This document shows, in pieces, positions 13,974 to 19,984 of a stretch of 19,984 nt of DNA. The position numbers and the translations under genes were made by a program. Location of the stretch: the NCBI GenBank assembly GCA_048173955.1, contig DBEYOB010000158.1, positions 1 through 19,984 on the forward strand, given 5' to 3'. Numbering within the stretch: position 1 is the first letter of the stretch; every line of letters starts with the position of its first letter. The stretch comes from CAZUFB01 sp048173955. GTDB taxonomy: Bacteria; Actinomycetota; Coriobacteriia; Coriobacteriales; UMGS124. The notes beneath the pieces were generated by a model that was not told the origin of the DNA, ran no database searches, and saw only the letters and a list, made by a program, of their open reading frames with translations.

Positions 13974-13996
13974 GCACGCGGCGGTCCGCCAGGTGC
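13974..13996. promoter_or_regulatory. 23-bp imperfect palindrome in the greA leader
   Basis: GCAC-gc-GGCGG-t-CCGCC-ag-GTGC is symmetric around 13985 with only two mismatched positions per arm. It lies 31-53 bp before the greA start and could be an operator or a leader hairpin. No regulator family is recognised. Confidence 0.35.
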
Positions 13997-14002
13997 GTGT
14001 AT

Positions 14003-14038
14003 AAAAACAACGGGCGCTCGCGCAGTCGCGGGCGCCCG
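14003..14038 (-). terminator. Terminator of tatA
   Basis: CGGGCGC (14011-14017) pairs with GCGCCCG (14032-14038), with an inner CGCG/CGCG extension. On the minus strand it is followed by TTGTTTTTAT. A second hairpin, TGCGGCGCG (14073-14081) with CGCGCCGCA (14099-14107), lies between it and the tatA stop codon. Confidence 0.85.
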
Positions 14039-14138
14039 GACGGCGGCTCCGGTCGGGGCGCGCCTACGGGACTGCGGCGCGCATCCCGCTCGGAGATACG
14101 CGCCGCAAGGGAAAACCCAACTTGGAACGTGCTATGCG

Positions 14139-14474
14139 CTACTCGGCATCCTCATCGTCGGCAGCAGCCTTCTTGCGGGCGGCCGTCGTGGTGCGCTTCT
14201 TGGCAGGGGCCTTCTTCTTGGGGGCCTCGGCCTCCTCCTCGTCCTCGGCGGGAGCCTCCTCGACGTCGGCATCCTCCTCGTCGACGACCTCGACCTCGTC
14301 CTCGATCTTCTTCTTGTCGTCCTTATCGTCCTCGCCCATGCCGGCGCGGATGTTCTTGACGGTCTTGCCGATGGAAGCACCGAGCTTCGGGAGGTTCTTC
14401 GGGCCGAAGATGAGAAGCACAACGACCAGGATGATGAGAAGCTCGGGAACGCCGATACCGCCGATGATGCCCAT
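14139..14474 (-). CDS. tatA: Twin-arginine translocase subunit TatA with long charged tail
   Basis: TatA forms the size-adjustable channel that exports folded proteins. The 111-residue product begins MGIIGG, followed by the single membrane helix (about 10-24, VPELLIILVVVLLIF), the GPKNLPKLG hinge (24-32) and the amphipathic helix to about 46. The rest is unusual: an acidic run (47-84) switches to a Lys/Ala/Thr-rich basic segment (86-104) and ends acidic. The start at 14474 is chosen for GGAAGG about nine bases upstream and because the family begins right at the helix; a longer frame to 14507 is possible. No tatC or tatB lies nearby. A candidate promoter is at 14549-14577. Confidence 0.93.
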   Translation of the reverse strand: MGIIGGIGVPELLIILVVVLLIFGPKNLPKLGASIGKTVKNIRAGMGEDDKDDKKKIEDEVEVVDEEDADVEEAPAEDEEEAEAPKKKAPAKKRTTTAARKKAAADDEDAE

Positions 14475-14548
14475 AAGTCCAAACCTTCCATTGTCGTCGG
14501 CGGGCACCCTGTTCGTCGGGCTTTGCGCTCGCCTGTTTTCGGGACGGT

Positions 14549-14577
14549 CGTATAATACCCCGCCACTGCCGTCTCAA
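14549..14577 (-). promoter_or_regulatory. Candidate promoter for tatA
   Basis: On the minus strand TTGAGA (14572-14577) and TATACG (14549-14554) are 17 bases apart, with an overlapping TATTAT (14552-14557) at 14 bases. It lies about 75 bp before the tatA start, in an otherwise gene-free leader. Confidence 0.45.
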
Positions 14578-14651
14578 ACACACGATTTTGCAAACTGGCC
14601 GCCGATTTTAGTCGCAAGCCGCCGCAAACCGTGCCAACTGCCAGCACAAAC

Positions 14652-14682
14652 AAAAAATGCGGGCCACCTTTCGGCGGCCCGC
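14652..14682 (-). terminator. Terminator of tRNA-Pro
   Basis: GCGGGCC-A-CC (14659-14668) pairs with GG-C-GGCCCGC (14673-14682), the odd position being a G-U pair in the minus-strand RNA. A TTTC loop on the + strand closes the stem. T6 (14652-14657) follows on the minus strand, 14 bases after the tRNA 3' end. Confidence 0.93.
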
Positions 14683-14695
14683 ACCAATGCTCGCC

Positions 14696-14772
14696 TGGTC
14701 GGGATGACTGGATTTGAACCAGCGGCCTCTGCGTCCCGAACGCAGCGCTCTACCAAGCTGAGCCACATCCCG
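14696..14772 (-). tRNA. tRNA-Pro (anticodon CGG)
   Basis: Read on the minus strand, the 77-nt cloverleaf has acceptor arms CGGGATG and CATCCCG, a D arm with AGCTTGGTAGAGC, the anticodon stem CTGCG/CGCAG enclosing TTCGGGA (anticodon CGG, reading CCG), and a T arm with GGTTCAAATCC. The discriminator is A at 14699, and the CCA end is encoded in the DNA (14696-14698). A strong terminator follows at once, so it is a single-gene unit. It is intact, with no sign of an island inserted at its 3' end. Confidence 0.96.
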
Positions 14773-14834
14773 GCGAGGGCATATATTAGCAAAACCGCCG
14801 GCCGATGCAAGCCCGCAACGGTGTCTTCACAAAT

Positions 14835-15698
14835 CTAGGCGACCGTGGACGTGGCGCACGCCCACCATCCGGCGGCGCGGGCCCGTCGGGCGACCCCCTC
14901 GGCGGCGCCGGCATCCTCCGCGAACGCCGCGACGCACGAACCGCTGCCGCACAGCAGCGGCCGGCCCGCCAGCCCCTTCTCCCCCTCGAGGAACGCGAAC
15001 ACCCCGTCGAGGGCGGGCGCGACGGAGCGGGCGGCGGACTCCATGTTGTTGCCGCAGCGGAAGGGGACGGACCCCGCGTCCCCCGCGCGCAGGGCGCCGA
15101 GCAGGGGGCGCGCGTCGAGCTCGGCGGGGGCGAGCCGGTCGAGCGCCCGGTACGCCTCCGCCGTCGAGACGCCGACGGGCGGCTTGACGAGCGCGACGGG
15201 CAGGCGCAGCGGGGAGAGGCGCTCGACGAGCACGTCCCCGCGCCCCGCGTAGTGGCCGGGGCGCTCGTCCAGAAAGAAGGGGACGTCGGCGCCCAGCGAT
15301 GCGGCGGCGCGCTCGAGACGCGGGTCGCGCGGGTCGACGCCCCACAGGGCCGCCAGGCAGCGCAGCACCGCCCCAGCGTCCGAAGAGCCACCGCCCAGGC
15401 CGGCCTGCGACGGTATCCGCTTCGCGATCCGGATGCGCAGGGAGGGCTCGACGCCGAACGCGGCGCAAGCCGCCGCGGCCGCCCGGTAGGCGAGGTTTCC
15501 CTCGGCCGGGCGCCCGTCGAGGGGGTCGGGGTCGCACAGAAGCGCTATGCCCGACGCCTCCGACGGCTCGACGGCGACCTCGTCGCACAGCTCGAGGGCG
15601 CACAGGACGGTCTCGACGGCGTGGTACCCGTCGGGCGCCGCCCCGGGGCGCACGCTGAGCAGCAGGTTGACCTTGGCATGGGCTTGCGTCTCCGCCAT
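14835..15698 (-). CDS. ispE: 4-diphosphocytidyl-2-C-methyl-D-erythritol kinase
   Basis: Phosphorylates CDP-methylerythritol in the MEP route to isoprenoid precursors. The 287-residue product is a GHMP kinase: AKVNLLLSVRP (substrate-side motif, about 8-18), the ATP-binding loop PSQAGLGGGSSDAGAVL (about 113-129), and the C-terminal LCGSGSCVAAF in place of the usual SGSGPxxF-type motif. Note Cys where Pro/Gly-Ala is common. The start at 15698 fits the family N-terminus and has GGGGG just upstream; a longer frame to 15800 exists but would run into the veg terminator. The veg gene lies upstream, the same order seen in Bacillus-type genomes. Confidence 0.93.
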   Translation of the reverse strand: MAETQAHAKVNLLLSVRPGAAPDGYHAVETVLCALELCDEVAVEPSEASGIALLCDPDPLDGRPAEGNLAYRAAAAACAAFGVEPSLRIRIAKRIPSQAGLGGGSSDAGAVLRCLAALWGVDPRDPRLERAAASLGADVPFFLDERPGHYAGRGDVLVERLSPLRLPVALVKPPVGVSTAEAYRALDRLAPAELDARPLLGALRAGDAGSVPFRCGNNMESAARSVAPALDGVFAFLEGEKGLAGRPLLCGSGSCVAAFAEDAGAAEGVARRARAAGWWACATSTVA

Positions 15699-15738
15699 CG
15701 ATGACCCCCATCGTCGCATACCGCCTGACACCCCAAAC

Positions 15739-15778
15739 AAGGCGGGGCGGAAAGGCGCACGCCCTTCCGCCCCGCCTT
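15739..15778 (-). terminator. Terminator between veg and ispE
   Basis: A perfect 14-bp stem (15739-15752 with 15765-15778; arm AAGGCGGGGCGGAA) is extended inward by GGC/GCC. The minus-strand tail is TTGTTTGG, so the T-run is broken. It is strong enough to limit read-through from veg into ispE. Confidence 0.75.
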
Positions 15779-15807
15779 CGCACCGACCGCTGCCCGGCAA
15801 CGCCGCG

Positions 15808-16092
15808 CTAGTTCTCCTCGGGCTCGTAGAGAAGCGCCCCGCTCGCCGGGTCGCTGAGCTCGACGGCGCCGGTCAGGACGTCGACGTACTGGTACGACTG
15901 GCGGGCCTTGCGGCCGCGGCGCTCGTCAACCTCGAGGATGAACAGCGAGCCGTGAGCCTGCAGGAGGGTGCCCTCGCGCTCCACGATGCGCGAGCGCCCC
16001 ATGTTGGCGCGCACCTTCACGCGCTCGCCCATCATGGACTCGAGCTTCTCGTGAATGACCTCTACCTTGTTTACAGGCTCTTCGTTTTCCAT
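15808..16092 (-). CDS. veg: Veg family protein (DUF1021)
   Basis: A 94-residue small beta-barrel-type protein. The conserved features of Veg are visible: an N-terminal helix (IHEKLESMMGERVKVRANMGR), then EREGTLLQAHGSLFILEVD, then RQSYQYVDVLTG. In Bacillus subtilis veg is very strongly transcribed and has been linked to biofilm matrix control and spore outgrowth; its biochemical role is not settled, and spore functions would not apply to a non-sporulating actinobacterium. GAAGGA precedes the ATG at 16092. The leader (16093-16199) is AT-richer than its surroundings and probably contains the promoter; TTGTTA with a downstream TGTATC-type box is the best candidate. Confidence 0.93.
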   Translation of the reverse strand: MENEEPVNKVEVIHEKLESMMGERVKVRANMGRSRIVEREGTLLQAHGSLFILEVDERRGRKARQSYQYVDVLTGAVELSDPASGALLYEPEEN

Positions 16093-16199
16093 AACGCCGT
16101 CCTTCGATACCGCATGGTGTGCGGAATGATACAGTGCAGGTTTGGGATTCTAACAACAAGGTTGGAAGAATTTATGAAGTGAGCCACACCGTCCCAGCG

Positions 16200-17492
16200 T
16201 CAACCCCTCGTTGCCAGCTTGACGCGCAGGATGCGGCGCACGGACGCGTCGATGCGGTCGACGGTCAGCTCGCCCGCCTGGACCGCGCCGAGCAGCCCTT
16301 GGTAGGCGTCTTCGAAGTCGTCGGGGTCGAGGACGACGTCGCCGCCCGCGCGCACGAACGAGACCGCCGCCTCTCCCGGCGTGCAGAGCTGCGTGACCGC
16401 CCCCATGTTCATCGCGTCCGAGACGACGATCCCCTCGAAGCCGAGCTCGCCGCGCAGCCAGCCGTCGATCGCCGTCGGCGACAGGCTCGCGGGCAGATCG
16501 TCCCCCGACGCGTTGGGCGTCGAGATGTGCCCGACCATGACGAGGTGGATCCCGGCGTCGACGGCCGCCTTGAACGGGACGAACTCGCACGCCCGCAGCT
16601 CGTCGAGGGTCCTCTCGCTCACCGCGGCGCCGGTGTGGCTGTCCGCCCCCGCGTCGCCGTGCCCGGGGAAGTGCTTCGCCGCGGCGCTCACGCCCCGGTC
16701 CTGGAGGCCGGAGGCGGCCTGCACGACCATCGACGCGACGACCTGCGGGTCGTTCGAGAACGCCCGCGCGCCGATGGCGCTGTCGGGGTTGGTGAGCACG
16801 TCGGCGACCGGGGCGAAGTCGAGGTTGAGGCCGAGCTCGGCGAGGTAGGCGCCGATGGAGCTCCCCACCTCGTAGGCGGCCGCGGGGTCGTCCGACGCGC
16901 CGATTTCCGCCATGTTGGGGAAGGTGGGAACGTCGAACGCGCCGCTGTTGGCGACGCGCGCCACGAGCGGCCCTCCCTCCTCGTCGACGGCGAGGAACAG
17001 CGGGACGGGCGCCGGCATCGCGGCGGTGTCGGCTATCAGGGAGCGGAACTGGTCGGCGTCGAGGATGTTCTGGCCGAAGTACACGATGCCGCCGACCGGG
17101 CGCTCGGCCAGCGCCGCGCGCGTCGTGTCGCCGGCGGCCGTGACCTGCCCGACGCCGGTCAAGGCCTCGGGGCGGACGCAGAACAGCTGGCAGACCTTCT
17201 GCTCGAGCGACATCGCGCCCAGGGTCTCCTCCACGCGGGCCGCGAGCTCGTCGACGGGGTCGGTCGGCGCCTCCGCGACCGGGGCGGCTTGCGCGGCGCT
17301 CCCGGATCCCCCGTCCCCGTCGCCCTCGTCCGGCGCGGGGCTTTCGGCCGGGGCGTCTTCCGCCGGGGCGCAGCCGCCGAGCGCCGCCGCCCCGCCGCAG
17401 AGCAGCGCGCACAGGCGCACGAACGAGCGTCGCCCGAAAGCGCCCCCGACGACCCCGCGTTCCCGCGCGCCAACGTTGCCGTTGCCATCCAT
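16200..17492 (-). CDS. GH3-family beta-N-acetylhexosaminidase (NagZ-like), Tat-type lipoprotein
   Basis: A 430-residue secreted glycosidase. The N-terminus has twin arginines in GRRSFVRL (Arg21-22), a hydrophobic stretch and a lipobox LGGC (Cys41), so it looks exported by Tat and lipidated. A Pro/Ala/Asp/Gly linker (about 42-75) leads to the GH3 barrel: DFAPVADV (225-232), KHFPGHG (273-279) with DSH (284-286) forming the NagZ-type His-Asp acid/base dyad, and the nucleophile Asp359 in VSDAMNMG. Expected to remove terminal GlcNAc from peptidoglycan fragments or glycans outside the membrane. The start at 17492 is chosen for GGGAGGG eight bases upstream; an upstream ATG at 17570 lacks one. Cytoplasmic NagZ lacks such an export signal. 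Confidence 0.92.
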   Translation of the reverse strand: MDGNGNVGARERGVVGGAFGRRSFVRLCALLCGGAAALGGCAPAEDAPAESPAPDEGDGDGGSGSAAQAAPVAEAPTDPVDELAARVEETLGAMSLEQKVCQLFCVRPEALTGVGQVTAAGDTTRAALAERPVGGIVYFGQNILDADQFRSLIADTAAMPAPVPLFLAVDEEGGPLVARVANSGAFDVPTFPNMAEIGASDDPAAAYEVGSSIGAYLAELGLNLDFAPVADVLTNPDSAIGARAFSNDPQVVASMVVQAASGLQDRGVSAAAKHFPGHGDAGADSHTGAAVSERTLDELRACEFVPFKAAVDAGIHLVMVGHISTPNASGDDLPASLSPTAIDGWLRGELGFEGIVVSDAMNMGAVTQLCTPGEAAVSFVRAGGDVVLDPDDFEDAYQGLLGAVQAGELTVDRIDASVRRILRVKLATRG

Positions 17493-17647
17493 CGCAGCAT
17501 CCCTCCCGCACCCGGCGGCGCCCCGGAAGGCCCGGGCCGCCGGGCCTCGTCCCCGCCTCCGACAATCCATGCAAGTCTAACGTCCCGGTGCCGGCGCAGA
17601 CGCGCTATGATGCCTCGGTCAACCAAAATTGCGGCACAGCGCCCCTT

Positions 17648-17669
17648 GCCCCGCCAAGCGGGACGGGGC
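17648..17669 (+). promoter_or_regulatory. Leader hairpin ahead of the Xaa-Pro peptidase gene
   Basis: GCCCCG (17648-17653) pairs with CGGGGC (17664-17669), ending ten bases before the AAAGGAG ribosome-binding site (17679-17685). In the 201-bp divergent gap a TATGAT (17606-17611) could be the -10 box, but no good -35 is seen. Confidence 0.3.
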
Positions 17670-17693
17670 GGCCGCGGGAAAGGAGTGCGGCTT

Positions 17694-18788
17694 ATGGCAA
17701 GCGAGCAAGCGCGGCGCGACCGCCTCGGGCGCGTCATGGCCAACCTGGCGGATGCGGGGCTCTCGCAGATGCTCGTCTGCGACCCCGTCTCGATCTGCTG
17801 GCTCACCGGCTTCTACGTCCAGCCCGGCGAGCGCTTCCTGGGACTCGCCCTGCGCGACGGGCACGATCCGGCGCTGGTGGTGAACGACCTCTTCCCCACG
17901 CCCGCGGGCCTGGGCGTCGAGACGGTCGGCTACCGCGACACCGACGACCCCCTCGCATGCGTCGAGGCGCTCTTCGACAAGGGCTCCGAGCTGGGATGCG
18001 ACAAAACCCTCGCCGCCCGGTTCCTCCTGCCGCTCATGGAGCGCGGGGCGGCGCGCTCGTTCCGGCTTTCGAGCAAGGCGGTCGACGACGCGCGCGCCAT
18101 CAAGGACGCGGAGGAGCAGGAGCTCATGCGCCGGGCCAGCTCGACCAACGACGCCGCCATGGCGTGGCTCGTCGACCAGGTGCGCGAGGGCGTGACCGAG
18201 CGGCAGATTGCCGACGGGCTGCTCGCGGTCTACCGCGGCATGGGGGCTTCGGGCCACTCGTTCCCCCCGATCGTGAGCTTCGGGGCGCACGCGGCCGACC
18301 CGCACCACGAGCCCGACGACACCCCGCTCGCCGCCGGCGACGTCGTGCTCTTCGACGTCGGATGCGTCCAGGACGGGTACTGCTCCGACATGACGCGCAC
18401 GTTCTTCTTCAAGGACGTCACCGAGGAACAGCGGCGCGTATATGAGACGGTGCGCGCCGCCAACGAGGCGGCCGCGGACGCCGTCGCCCCCGGGGTGGCG
18501 TTCTGCGACATCGACCGCGTGGCGCGCCGGATCATCGAGGAGGCCGGGTGGGGCCCGCAGTTCACGCACCGCCTGGGGCACCAGATCGGCATGGAGGACC
18601 ACGAGCCCGGCGACGTCTCGGCAACGCACGACGAGCCCGTCCGCGCCGGCATGTGCTTCTCCGACGAGCCCGGCATCTACCTGCCGGGCAGATTCGGCGT
18701 CCGCATCGAGGACCTCATCATCGTGACCGAGGGCGGCCGCGAGGTCATCAACGGCTACCCGCGCGAGCTGACGGTGCTGGGGGCGTAG
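17694..18788 (+). CDS. Xaa-Pro aminopeptidase/dipeptidase, M24B family
   Basis: A 364-residue cytoplasmic metallopeptidase that removes residues ahead of proline. The N-terminal creatinase-like domain spans about 1-130. The C-terminal pita-bread domain carries all five dinuclear metal ligands: Asp221 in LFDVGC, Asp232 in CSDMTRTF, His296 in HRLGHQIG, Glu325 in FSDEPGIYLPG and Glu339 in VRIEDLI. The substrate-side HHEPDDTPL (204-212) is also present. AAAGGAG lies nine bases before the ATG at 17694. It is divergent from the GH3 lipoprotein gene and converges on the repeat-protein gene, with an 11-bp hairpin between the stops. pepP versus pepQ activity cannot be told from sequence. Confidence 0.95.
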   Translation: MASEQARRDRLGRVMANLADAGLSQMLVCDPVSICWLTGFYVQPGERFLGLALRDGHDPALVVNDLFPTPAGLGVETVGYRDTDDPLACVEALFDKGSELGCDKTLAARFLLPLMERGAARSFRLSSKAVDDARAIKDAEEQELMRRASSTNDAAMAWLVDQVREGVTERQIADGLLAVYRGMGASGHSFPPIVSFGAHAADPHHEPDDTPLAAGDVVLFDVGCVQDGYCSDMTRTFFFKDVTEEQRRVYETVRAANEAAADAVAPGVAFCDIDRVARRIIEEAGWGPQFTHRLGHQIGMEDHEPGDVSATHDEPVRAGMCFSDEPGIYLPGRFGVRIEDLIIVTEGGREVINGYPRELTVLGA

Positions 18789-18796
18789 CGGGCGCC

Positions 18797-18826
18797 GCGC
18801 GCCGGGCTCACCCGCGCCCGGCGCGC
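18797..18826. terminator. Hairpin between convergent genes
   Basis: GCGCGCCGGGC (18797-18807) pairs perfectly with GCCCGGCGCGC (18816-18826) around an 8-base loop that contains the stop codon of the minus-strand gene. There is no T-run, but the stem is very GC-rich and placed where both genes need to end. Confidence 0.5.
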
Positions 18827-19458
18827 CACCGGTAGGTGCCCCGGGCGTCCCGTCCGTGCGCGTCGTAGCCGTCGGGACCCCAGGGCGTCCCCGTGTCGCG
18901 GTGCACGCCGCCCGCGTCGAACCCGCGCCTGTCGCATCCGCGCGCGTCGCGCCCCCAGCGGTCGAACCCCGACGGGCCGAAGCGCGTGCCGGTTTCGCGG
19001 TGCACGCCGTCGCGGTCGAACCCGCGCGCGTCGTAGCCGTCCCGGTCGCGCCGGTAGCGGTCGAGGCCCCACGCGTCGTAGCCGTCGCGATCGAACCCCT
19101 GCGGGTCGCGCCCGGCGCGGTCGTAGCCCTCGGCGTCGAAGCCGGCGCGGTCGTAGCCGTCCGGGCCGAGGCGCGAGCGCGTCGCGCGGTGGAGCCCCTC
19201 GGCGTCGAAGCCGCGCACGTCGTAGCCGAACACATCGTAGCCCTGCAGGTCGAAGCGCCCGCCCGTCTCGCGGTGCACGCCGACGCGGTTGAAGCCGCGC
19301 TCGTCGTACTCGTCGAGCGCGGCGCTCGCCAGCCAGGCAGCCGAGCCCGCCGCGTCGGCACCGCCCGCCGCCCGCCCAAACCCGCCTGCCTGCCCGAGGG
19401 GAAAGGGGAAACCGGCGAACAGCCCGGGGCCGCCCGCGTCAGCGCCCGGTGCGGCCAT
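18808..19458 (-). CDS. Gly-aromatic-Asp pentapeptide-repeat protein
   Basis: A 216-residue protein. Residues 1-48 are Gly/Ala/Phe-rich and low in complexity. From about 51 to 207 the chain is almost wholly a five-residue repeat with consensus (Y/F/R)DxxG, for example YDRAG-FDAEG-YDRAG. Four 13-residue spacers interrupt it: VHRETGGRFDLQG (61-73), LHRATRSRLGPDG (89-101), VHRETGTRFGPSG (152-164) and VHRDTGTPWGPDG (185-197). It has no signal peptide or membrane helix. I recall similar repeats in poorly described firmicute proteins, but no function. The Asp and aromatic periodicity suggests a regular elongated fold or ligand/metal array (inference). The ATG at 19458 lies inside the upstream coiled-coil gene (20-bp overlap), so the two are probably coupled. 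Confidence 0.78.
   Translation of the reverse strand: MAAPGADAGGPGLFAGFPFPLGQAGGFGRAAGGADAAGSAAWLASAALDEYDERGFNRVGVHRETGGRFDLQGYDVFGYDVRGFDAEGLHRATRSRLGPDGYDRAGFDAEGYDRAGRDPQGFDRDGYDAWGLDRYRRDRDGYDARGFDRDGVHRETGTRFGPSGFDRWGRDARGCDRRGFDAGGVHRDTGTPWGPDGYDAHGRDARGTYRWRAGRG
18838..19308 (-). repeat. Coding tandem repeat, 15-bp period with 39-bp spacers
   Basis: The DNA encoding residues 51-207 repeats a 15-bp unit (on the + strand roughly gtcgtagccgtc.cg with variation), interrupted by four 39-bp units encoding the His-Arg-Glu-Thr-Gly spacers. The longest uninterrupted run is ten pentapeptides. Such arrays can expand or contract. Confidence 0.8.
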
Positions 19459-19984
19459 GGCGCTCGTGCCACCTCTCGATGAGCTCGTCCCAGTAGGCCT
19501 GCGCGTCGGCGTTCTCGCCGCGCATCTCGTCGATCGCCTCGAAGAGCTGGTGGTTGGTCGCCAGCACGTCGGCCAGCTCGTCGGCGACCGAGGGGGCGTC
19601 CATGCGCTCGGCGACCTTCTCGAGGCGGTCGATCTGCGGGCCGACGCGTTCGACGAAGGCGTCGGCGTGAAACGACAGAAGGCCGAGCACGCGGTCGACC
19701 CTGCCCTCGAGCGCCTCGATGCGCAGGAGCGCCTCCTCGAGCCCCGCCTGGTCGATGCGGTCGAGCGCCGACGCGAGGCGCGCGTCCGCCTCCCCCAGCC
19801 TGCCGTCGAGCGCCTCGACGCGCGCCGCGACCGCGGCGATCCCCCCTTCGACGGAGCGCACACGCCCAACGGCCTCCTCGGCGACCTCGCGCACCCCCGC
19901 GAGGGCCTCGGCGGCGTCGCATGCCCTGCGCACCTCGTCGGCCGCCTCCCGGGCGCGCGCGACCTGCGCGGAAAGGCCCCCGAG
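19439..19984 (-). CDS. Coiled-coil protein, C-terminal part (5' end outside window)
   Basis: The frame is open from the window edge to TGA at 19439; the GTG at 19933 is probably internal, since the 17 codons upstream continue the same Ala/Arg/Glu-rich heptad pattern. About 181 residues are visible. Up to roughly the codons at 19690 the sequence is a long amphipathic coiled coil with repeats such as VEALDGRLGEADARLASALD. A helical region follows (PQIDRLEKVAERMD, then ADVLATNHQLFEAIDEM) with a charged C-terminus (WDELIERWHERHGR). No enzyme motif is seen. It overlaps the pentapeptide-repeat gene by 20 bp, which suggests the two proteins act together, perhaps as a scaffold. Confidence 0.7.
   Translation of the reverse strand, partial: LGGLSAQVARAREAADEVRRACDAAEALAGVREVAEEAVGRVRSVEGGIAAVAARVEALDGRLGEADARLASALDRIDQAGLEEALLRIEALEGRVDRVLGLLSFHADAFVERVGPQIDRLEKVAERMDAPSVADELADVLATNHQLFEAIDEMRGENADAQAYWDELIERWHERHGRTGR

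Noticed and set aside
14696..14772. tRNA-Pro as an island insertion site
   Set aside because: The tRNA is intact, followed at once by its terminator and ordinary chromosomal genes, with no partial 3' copy or integrase nearby.
18838..19308. CRISPR-like array because of regular repeats
   Set aside because: Repeat and spacer lengths (15 and 39 bp) keep the reading frame and encode a protein repeat; no palindromic direct repeats or unique spacers exist here or elsewhere in the window.
17619..19922. A 767-codon minus-strand frame spanning the peptidase and the repeat gene, with Thr/Ala/Gly repeats
   Set aside because: It is antisense to the well-supported M24 peptidase and then an out-of-frame reading of the pentapeptide DNA repeat, which produces a false repeat protein.

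Overview
The window is high-GC DNA with strong Shine-Dalgarno sites and GNNGNC-biased codons. It reads as an anaerobic actinobacterium of the class Coriobacteriia. The basis is the codon bias, the veg-ispE and greA-lysS pairs, a multihaem cytochrome carrying a covalent-flavin domain, and phage lysins with CW_7 repeats. The genus cannot be fixed from sequence alone; a respiratory Eggerthellales-type lineage is my best guess (inference).

Region 1 (1-3218) is the end of a prophage or related integrated element. A 5'-truncated, relatively AT-rich gene (1-315) is followed by a compact lysis module on the + strand: a membrane-anchored coiled-coil protein, a two-helix holin candidate, a GH25 lysozyme without a wall-binding domain, a cysteine peptidase with three CW_7 wall-binding repeats, and a 48-residue membrane protein. 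A hairpin terminator closes the module. A small unknown gene lies on the other strand, and the element stops against the 3' end of guaA, a known integration hotspot. Inverted repeats cover two ribosome-binding regions of the lysis module.

Region 2 (3219-7211) is chromosomal and all on the minus strand: guaA (GMP synthase), an HdeD/DUF308 membrane protein and a MATE-family exporter. The exporter sits 21 bp downstream of ychF.

Region 3 (7233-13943), also on the minus strand, reads greA, lysS, a polyferredoxin with four 4Fe-4S sites, an 11-haem cytochrome c fused to an FMN-binding domain, then ychF. The ferredoxin and the cytochrome look like an electron-transfer pair that moves electrons to extracytoplasmic haem and flavin. 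Terminators or hairpins separate most units, and a promoter/palindrome candidate lies ahead of the cytochrome.

Region 4 (13944-17492), minus strand, holds tatA with a long charged tail, tRNA-Pro(CGG) with its own terminator, ispE, veg, and a Tat-type lipoprotein of the GH3/NagZ family. Region 5 (17694-19984) has a + strand M24 Xaa-Pro peptidase converging on two overlapping minus-strand genes: a coiled-coil protein cut by the window edge and a 216-residue protein built from a Gly-aromatic-Asp pentapeptide repeat punctuated by 13-residue His-Arg-Glu-Thr-Gly spacers. That last pair is the least explained part of the window. No stretch longer than about 240 bases lacks a gene.
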